Assembly (NCBI GenBank): GCA_965248675.1
Contig: CBDFJZ010000008.1
Location: forward strand, 1,426,001-1,490,000
Source of the DNA: UBA6627 sp965248675
GTDB lineage: Bacteria; Chloroflexota; Dehalococcoidia; UBA2979
DNA: 64,000 bases
Direction of reading: 5' to 3'
Part shown: piece by piece, positions 59,370 to 64,000 of the stretch
Layout of the letters: the number at the start of each line of letters is the position of its first letter
Position numbering within the stretch: position 1 is the first letter of the stretch
Program-made: the position numbers and the translations under genes
Notes under the pieces: generated by a model
The model's database searches: none
Told to the model about the DNA's origin: nothing
The model's input: the letters and a program-made list of their open reading frames with translations, nothing else

Positions 59370-59906
59370 ATGATCTGGATCAGGTCCAGGGTTGCCGTGT
59401 TGCTCGTTGTCGCCCTCGTCACGGCGCTCGAATTTGGCTCCGTTCGCCAGGCGATCGCTGGGGGCGGCGGTTGCCACAGCTCGGCCATCACCGATGAGGC
59501 GGGCGCTCGCGTCGAGGTGAGCGGCTTCTGCTACGAACCGACCGTGCTCCGCATCGAGCGCGGACAGACCGTCGAGTGGACCAATCGGGACGCCGCGCCA
59601 CACACCGTCAGCGGCGCGAACTTCGTCTGGGGTGACTTCGCCGCCATCAGGCAGGACGAATCGATCAGCTTCAGCTTCGATGCCGCAGGTGTCTATCCGT
59701 ACTTCTGCGCGTTGCATCCGGCGATGATCGGTGCGGTCGTGGTGGGCGCCGTCGACGCGGACGAGCTCGCGACGGTCGGCGGCGTCTCGAGTGCGGTGGC
59801 GGGGACGCCGGCGGCGGCGTGGATCGCGCCAATCGTGCTCGCGAGCCTGGCGGCGGGGGCGCTGCTCGGCCTGACACGCCAGCGGCCGGCTGGCGATCAC
59901 GACTGA
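59370..59906 (+). CDS. Membrane-anchored cupredoxin (plastocyanin-like)
   Basis: A 178-residue exported copper protein. It has a signal peptide (residues 1-31, cleavage near AIA-GGG), a cupredoxin domain (about 40-125) with the type 1 copper ligands His in APHTVSG, and Cys, His and Met in YFCALHPAM, and a C-terminal membrane helix (about 148-168) followed by RQR. It probably shuttles electrons at the outer face of the membrane. GGAGGAG lies 7 bp before the ATG. Confidence 0.88.
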   Translation: MIWIRSRVAVLLVVALVTALEFGSVRQAIAGGGGCHSSAITDEAGARVEVSGFCYEPTVLRIERGQTVEWTNRDAAPHTVSGANFVWGDFAAIRQDESISFSFDAAGVYPYFCALHPAMIGAVVVGAVDADELATVGGVSSAVAGTPAAAWIAPIVLASLAAGALLGLTRQRPAGDHD

Positions 59907-59926
59907 TCAACGCGCGCAATGGGCCG

Positions 59927-60037
59927 ATGGCGGCGACCGGCCTGCAGCTCGCTCCGGGGCCGATGGTGCGAGTCGCCCTCGGAACGGCCGTCTCCGCCGT
60001 CGCGGCGCTCGAACACATGATCAATCGGCTGAGATGA
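59927..60037 (+). CDS. Possible 36-residue small protein, uncertain
   Basis: ATG 59927 opens a short frame ending in TGA at 60035-60037 with one hydrophobic patch (VRVALGTAVSAVAAL). No Shine-Dalgarno is seen. It may be chance; the surrounding 59907-60143 gap otherwise shows nothing. Confidence 0.15.
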   Translation: MAATGLQLAPGPMVRVALGTAVSAVAALEHMINRLR

Positions 60038-60143
60038 CATCTCCCTGGGCCGTCGGCCGGGTCTACGACGTGCACGGCGTACAAGGGATCGGTCGCCGGT
60101 CGCTGTACTGAGCGACCCTGCCTCACCGTCGTAGACTGGCCTG

Positions 60144-60800
60144 ATGAACGACCTCGACGCGGTCGCGGCTCAGGTTCGTGGTGACCTCGAGCGATTCGGC
60201 GAGGTCGCCGAGCGGTTCTGCGTTGAAATCGAGCAGTGGGAAGCCGACCCGCTTGCGATGCTCCCGCGCGACCGCCTCATTCTGCTCGAGCCACTGCTTG
60301 CCGAGGTCTACATGGAGGCTTCCCGACTTCCGTTGACCGGTATCTGGTACCGCGATGAGGACGACGATGAGGACGCGGTGCCTGCCCAGGCGAAGCCAAG
60401 TCTTGTACCGGTGGAACGCTGGCATGAGATCGACCGGACGCTCCAGCGCGAACTCGGTGCGCTGAACTGGTACCCGGATCTCTTCGATCCGTACTGGGCG
60501 ATCAGGGATCGCACGCCCGAGCCTTCCCCGATGCTTGAGGCCGGCGAGCCCCTCACGCATTCGCTCAGCGACCACCTTGGCAGCGTCTTCGTTTGGCTGA
60601 AGCAGGGGCTAATGCCTGGGCTCGAAACTGGGGAGGCTGCGTTCGAAGCTGCATGGGAGTGGCGCTTCGAATTTGAGAACCACGCGGGGCAGCACGCGGT
60701 CAACGCGCTGCGCGCGCTGTACTTTCTTCTGCACTTCGGCCTTGGGGATGACAGCGAGTTCGGCCTCGTCCGCTGGACCACGGTCAGAACAAATGTTTGA
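60144..60800 (+). CDS. DUF5063 domain protein
   Basis: A 218-residue soluble, helical, acidic protein. FCVEIEQWEADPLAML with a following helical block, LALNWYPDLFDPYW-like ALNWYPDLFDPYWAI and WEWRFEFENHAGQHAVNALRAL are DUF5063 features. Function unknown. TACAAG-type regulatory sites are not seen; the gene's 3' end lies next to the operator of the rplI operon. Confidence 0.8.
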   Translation: MNDLDAVAAQVRGDLERFGEVAERFCVEIEQWEADPLAMLPRDRLILLEPLLAEVYMEASRLPLTGIWYRDEDDDEDAVPAQAKPSLVPVERWHEIDRTLQRELGALNWYPDLFDPYWAIRDRTPEPSPMLEAGEPLTHSLSDHLGSVFVWLKQGLMPGLETGEAAFEAAWEWRFEFENHAGQHAVNALRALYFLLHFGLGDDSEFGLVRWTTVRTNV

Positions 60801-60826
60801 CACCCACAGAACGTCTGTTCTATGCT
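60786..60826 (+). promoter_or_regulatory. Promoter of the rplI-dnaB operon with two LexA-like boxes
   Basis: TTGACA (60797-60802), an 18-bp spacer and TATGCT (60821-60826). Two inverted repeats of the GAAC-N4-GTTC type overlap it: AGAACAAATGTTTG (60786-60799, one mismatch) on the -35 and AGAACGTCTGTTCT (60808-60821, perfect) just before the -10, centres 22 bp apart on the same face of the helix. This is the form of Gram-positive-type LexA operators. Repression under normal conditions and release on DNA damage is the inference. Confidence 0.55.
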
Positions 60827-60941
60827 CTGCGCCGAGTCCGTCGCCGAGGGTGGCGGCTTGGAAGCCGATTGCGTGACCGAAGGGGCGCCGATAGCCTGTC
60901 TGGGCTCAAGCGTTGGGATGGTCCGAAACGGATACTCACCG

Positions 60942-61003
60942 CCTGTCCACGACAGGTACCACAGACACACCGGGGATCGCGGGATAAGTCCCGCAGTCTG
61001 TGG
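60942..61003 (+). promoter_or_regulatory. Hairpins in the rplI 5' leader
   Basis: CCTGTC (60942-60947) pairs with GACAGG (60951-60956). Then CCACAGAC (60959-60966) pairs with GTCTGTGG (60996-61003), enclosing GCGGGA (60979-60984) with TCCCGC (60989-60994). All stems are perfect. They end 92 bp before the L9 start in a 270-nt leader, a plausible ribosomal-protein leader. Confidence 0.45.
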
Positions 61004-61095
61004 AGTCCTCGTCGGATAACTTCGTATTCGGTGCCGAGCCGCTCCCCGAGGATGACGGCAGTCCCGGCTCCGACACGCCGAGAGGGTCATTCGAC

Positions 61096-61791
61096 GTGAA
61101 GGTCGTGTTCTTGGAAACCGTTGAGGGATCGGGCAGCATCGGCGAGGTGCGAACCGTCCGCCCAGGCTATGCCCGAAACTATCTGTTGCCACGCGGCTTC
61201 GCCGCACCGGCAACACCGGACGTCCTCGCACGGGCCGAACGGCTCCGTGAGATCGAGGATGAACGGCAGCGGGTCCAGGACGAGCACGCTGGAGAGCTTG
61301 TCGGCAAGCTCGAAAGCAATCCGCTCGTCATGGCTGTACGCGTCGGAGAGCAGGGACGTCTGTACGGCTCCGTCACCAGTGCGGACGTCGCCGAGAAGGC
61401 TGGGGAGATTCTCGGCGAAGAGTTGGACAGACGTCGCATCCTGCTGCCCGAGGTGATCAGGAGCGTTGGGGTCTATACCGTGCCGATTCGGCTATCACGG
61501 AACGTGGTGCCGGAGGCAAAGGTGGTCGTCGTCGATGCCGAGGCGCCGGAAGGCGTAGAGGTAGCCGTCGACTTGCTGCTGAACCCGCCACTCGTGGTGG
61601 AAGAGGTAGTGGCCGCCCTGCCGGGCGCGGATCAGGACGCCGACGCAACCGCGGCGGAGGCATCCGCCGAGGAACTGGCCACCGCTGGTGCGTCGGAGCC
61701 GGGCGACTCATCTCTGGTTGCGGCGGCTGAAGCCGCCGTCGCCGCCGAGGAAGCCGCCACCGCGGCTGAGGAAGAAGCCCCGACCACGTAG
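61096..61791 (+). CDS. rplI: 50S ribosomal protein L9 with a long acidic C-terminal extension
   Basis: The first 150 residues of the 231-residue product are L9: VKVVFLETVEGSGSIGEVRTVRPGYARNYLLPRG, read in parts, then the connecting helix and C-terminal domain with LYGSVTSADVAE. Standard L9 is about 148 residues. The remaining 80 residues are Ala/Glu-rich (for example AAEAAVAAEEAATAAEEE), an extension not needed for ribosome binding. GTG 61096 is chosen because L9 starts M-K-V; an upstream frame from 61000 is unlikely. dnaB follows, the usual rplI-dnaB order. Confidence 0.93.
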   Translation: MKVVFLETVEGSGSIGEVRTVRPGYARNYLLPRGFAAPATPDVLARAERLREIEDERQRVQDEHAGELVGKLESNPLVMAVRVGEQGRLYGSVTSADVAEKAGEILGEELDRRRILLPEVIRSVGVYTVPIRLSRNVVPEAKVVVVDAEAPEGVEVAVDLLLNPPLVVEEVVAALPGADQDADATAAEASAEELATAGASEPGDSSLVAAAEAAVAAEEAATAAEEEAPTT

Positions 61792-61908
61792 GTCGCCGAC
61801 CGAGGCCGCGCACCCGTTCGTGCTGCGCGACCAGATGGCACGGCCCGGTCTCGCGGCGGGGCCGTCTTGTTGTCGTCGGCGTGCCGTCGTCGACGTGCGG
61901 TCGTCGCC

Positions 61909-63426
61909 GTGACGTCGGAGGGCTTCCGCAAGGAGAGCGGAGCGCCCGATGGTCTGGGACAACTAGTGGTTTCGGACAGCCGTCCCGCGCAGATCCTGCG
62001 CGATTCCCGGCCACAGCAGGCGGGCCTCCCGCCGCATGACATCGCCGCCGAGGAGGCGGTGATCGCCGCGCTGCTGCTCGATGACGACAGCTACGCGCGC
62101 GTGCTGCCGATCGTCCGTCCCGTCGACTTCTTTCGCGAACAGAACGGGTGGGCGTTCGACGCTTGCCTGAGCCTCGCCGAACGTGGCGAAGCCGTGACCG
62201 TCCCGACGGTGGCCCACGAGCTCGAGCGCGCCGGCCACCTCGAGACGGTCGGCGGCGAACCGTTCCTGCAGGAGATCGCGGGCAAGTACTTCACCGCGAT
62301 CGGCGTCGAGGCCCACGCGCGGATCGTGGCGCGCGATGCGCTCTACCGGCGGCTGATGCAGGTCGCCGGCAGCATCGCGCAGCTCGCGAGCGCCGGCGGT
62401 CCGGACGCCTCCGGCGTGCTCAGCGAAGCCGAGTCGCTGCTGCTCGGGCTCCGCTCGGCGGAGGCGGCCGGCGACTTCAAGCGCCTGCGGGAGCTGCTCG
62501 ACGAGTTCCTCGAGGCGCCGTCCGAGGACGAAGACGGCGAGCTCGCCAGCGCCGTGCGCTCGGGCTTCATGGATCTCGATCAGCAGCTCGGTGAAGGCTT
62601 CAAGCGCGGCGACCTGATCATCCTCGCCGCGCGCACTGGCGTCGGCAAGACCTCGATGCTGCTGAACTTCGCGCGCAACGCCGCCGTCGGTCAGAAGGGC
62701 ACGGTCGCGATCTTCAGCCTCGAGATGGGGGGCGAGCTGCTCGCGATGCGCATGCTGTCGTCCGAATCCGGCGTGCAGATGGCGCGCCTGCGCCTCGGGC
62801 GGCACGGCGAGGACGAGGAGTCGCGCGTCATGCACGCGCACGGTCAGCTCGCCGGCGCCCCGGTCTACATCGACGACTCGGCGACGCTCACGGTGCCGGA
62901 GATCCGCGCGAAGTGCCGCCGGCTCCAGGCGGATCACGGCCTCGATCTCGTGCTCGTCGACTACCTGCAGCTGCTCCACGGGGCCGGCCGCATGGACACC
63001 CGCGCGAACGAAATCAGCCAGATCACGCGCGCGCTGAAAGAGCTCGCCCGCGAACTGAACGTGCCCGTGCTCGCGGCGGCCCAGCTCTCGCGCGCCGTCG
63101 AGACGCGCCAACCGCACATCCCGATGCTCTCCGACCTCCGCGAGTCCGGCTCCATCGAGCAGGACGCGGACGTCGTGATGTTCATCTACCGCGAAGACGT
63201 CTACATCCAGCCCGCGGACTGGCAGGAACAGCACCCCGGCGAGCCCGGTGGTGCGCATCCGACCGGTCTCGCGCAGATCATCGTCGCGAAACACCGCAAC
63301 GGCCCGACCGGCACGATCTCCGTCCGCTGGGTGCCGGAGACGGCGAGCTTCCAGGATCTGTTGCTCCGCGCCGAGCCGATCCCGGCCGGCTACGAGGACT
63401 ACGGCGATCCGGACTCGCTGAACTGA
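61909..63426 (+). CDS. dnaB: Replicative DNA helicase DnaB
   Basis: Hexameric 5'-3' helicase of the replisome. The N-terminal domain (about 45-150 of 505 residues) has PPHDIAAEEAVIAALLLDD and DFFREQNGWAFDACLSL; the RecA-like domain has Walker A AARTGVGKTSMLLNFA, FSLEMGGELLAMRML, Walker B LDLVLVDYLQLL and RESGSIEQDADVVMFIYR. No intein is present. The true start is uncertain: GTG 61909 or GTG 61966 (486 residues) both fit. It overlaps the next gene by one base. Confidence 0.96.
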   Translation: MTSEGFRKESGAPDGLGQLVVSDSRPAQILRDSRPQQAGLPPHDIAAEEAVIAALLLDDDSYARVLPIVRPVDFFREQNGWAFDACLSLAERGEAVTVPTVAHELERAGHLETVGGEPFLQEIAGKYFTAIGVEAHARIVARDALYRRLMQVAGSIAQLASAGGPDASGVLSEAESLLLGLRSAEAAGDFKRLRELLDEFLEAPSEDEDGELASAVRSGFMDLDQQLGEGFKRGDLIILAARTGVGKTSMLLNFARNAAVGQKGTVAIFSLEMGGELLAMRMLSSESGVQMARLRLGRHGEDEESRVMHAHGQLAGAPVYIDDSATLTVPEIRAKCRRLQADHGLDLVLVDYLQLLHGAGRMDTRANEISQITRALKELARELNVPVLAAAQLSRAVETRQPHIPMLSDLRESGSIEQDADVVMFIYREDVYIQPADWQEQHPGEPGGAHPTGLAQIIVAKHRNGPTGTISVRWVPETASFQDLLLRAEPIPAGYEDYGDPDSLN

Positions 63427-64000
63427 TGCCGCACCCGCTGTCACGGTCCCAGCCGGCGCCGACCGGTTCATCGCCCACCCCCGCGGCGGCGAGCGGCATC
63501 CCCGCGCCAGCACCGTTCGAGGGCTTCCGCACCGGCTCGCGGCCGATCACCCTCCCGGCGGATCTGTTCGCCGAGCTCATCCCGGCGATCGACGACGAAG
63601 CGGAGCTCCGCGTCACCCTGCACGCGCTCTACGCGATCGGCCGTCGGCGCGGCCCGCTTCGCGCCGTGCGACGCAGCGAGCTCGCGAGCGAGACGGTGCT
63701 GCGGCGCAGCCTTGCGCACTGCGGCGGTCTCGAGGCGCTGCCGCGCGCGCTCGATGCTGCCGTGGCGCGTGGCTCGCTGCTCGACTGCCCGCTCGACGAC
63801 GGCGACGTCCTCTATTTCGTGCACAACGAGGGCGGCCGCCGCCAGCGCGCCCGCGTGCTGAGCGGGGCGCAGCCGCTCCCGGACGGGCGCCGCGCCAGCG
63901 TCGAGACAGCGCCCGTGGAGCGCGGAGCACCGGCGGCCGTCTACGAGCAGGAGATCGGCACGCTCACCCCCGCCGTCGCCTCGCAGCTCGCCGAGGCGGA
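63426..64000 (+). CDS. DnaD-like replication protein, 5' part only
   Basis: ATG 63426 (TGATG overlap with dnaB) opens a frame that runs off the window after 191 codons. The N-terminal 40 residues are Pro/Ala/Ser-rich; then come FAELIPAIDDEAELRVTLHALYAIGRRR and a winged-helix-like region (ALDAAVARGSLLDCPLDDGDVLYFVHN) of the type found in DnaD-domain proteins of Chloroflexota. DnaD helps load the helicase, which fits its place behind dnaB. The C-terminal part lies outside the window. Confidence 0.7.
   Translation, partial: MPHPLSRSQPAPTGSSPTPAAASGIPAPAPFEGFRTGSRPITLPADLFAELIPAIDDEAELRVTLHALYAIGRRRGPLRAVRRSELASETVLRRSLAHCGGLEALPRALDAAVARGSLLDCPLDDGDVLYFVHNEGGRRQRARVLSGAQPLPDGRRASVETAPVERGAPAAVYEQEIGTLTPAVASQLAEA

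Noticed and set aside
60822..61019. 65-residue frame upstream of rplI
   Set aside because: It begins within the -10 box, has no ribosome site and covers strong hairpins of the leader.

Overview
The window is a GC-rich (roughly two thirds by eye), densely packed bacterial chromosome segment with no mobile elements, CRISPR arrays, rRNA or recognisable tRNA genes. The gene mix points to Chloroflexota, though not proven: a split cytochrome b with Rieske and c-type partners, ribosomal protein S21 (usually missing from Actinobacteria), F420/FMN-type split-barrel enzymes, MurT/GatD, a DnaD-like protein beside dnaB, and DUF4389 and DUF5063 proteins.

Layout. 1-9.7 kb: a lipoprotein gene, coaBC and coaX (CoA synthesis), dnaA, a PrpD-family gene, a candidate oriC (6251-6580) with several DnaA-box-like sites, then obgE, nadD, a methyltransferase and an unknown gene. 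9.7-17.6 kb: gyrB, trmO (apparently leaderless), an endonuclease III-like glycosylase, a serine hydrolase, ychF, two XdhC/CoxI proteins separated by a hairpin-rich non-coding stretch, and tatA. 17.7-22 kb: hydrolases, a MerB-like gene with two in-frame TGA codons, a cysteine-dioxygenase-like cupin and a triple-rhodanese protein. 22-27.7 kb: cell envelope (lipoprotein, murT-gatD, M23 lipoprotein, lgt, glutaredoxin-like). 27.7-30.1 kb: a SAM-I riboswitch ahead of a threonine-synthase-family gene, a NIL-domain gene and a MoaD/ThiS-like carrier. 32.7-39.3 kb: a sulfur locus (Rrf2 regulator, two cysteine-synthase-family genes, a MoaD-MoeB fusion, a CysO-like carrier and a JAMM protease). 39.3-40.7 kb: folP-folK. 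42-46.8 kb: purF, purM, purH. 47.6-51.3 kb: a cytochrome bc operon starting with a tiny membrane protein. 51.4-64 kb: two small ribbon proteins, rpsU, yqeY, a 7TM-HD phosphodiesterase, purQ, DUF4389, purL, CYTH, cupredoxin, DUF5063, rplI, dnaB and a partial DnaD-like gene.

The most notable observation is the MerB-like gene at 19489-20145. Two in-frame TGA codons fall exactly where organomercurial lyase has its two catalytic cysteines (Cys96 and Cys159 of the E. coli R831b enzyme, aligned from memory). Each TGA is followed at SECIS distance by a stem-loop; the second has a 7-bp stem and a GGUC loop as in E. coli fdhF. This reads as a double-selenocysteine MerB-family protein, not a pseudogene.

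A second theme is sulfur transfer through protein thiocarboxylates. The window has three carriers with a conserved [IL]PA[LV]AGG end, one E1-like activating enzyme (fused to a carrier), a JAMM protease and a CysM very like the mycobacterial enzyme that uses thiocarboxylated CysO. The third carrier sits under a SAM riboswitch with a ThrC homologue, suggesting a parallel route to homocysteine (inference).

Several promoters share an extended -10 of the form TGNTANNNT. All coordinates, motifs and structures were read by eye; no searches or folding programs were run.
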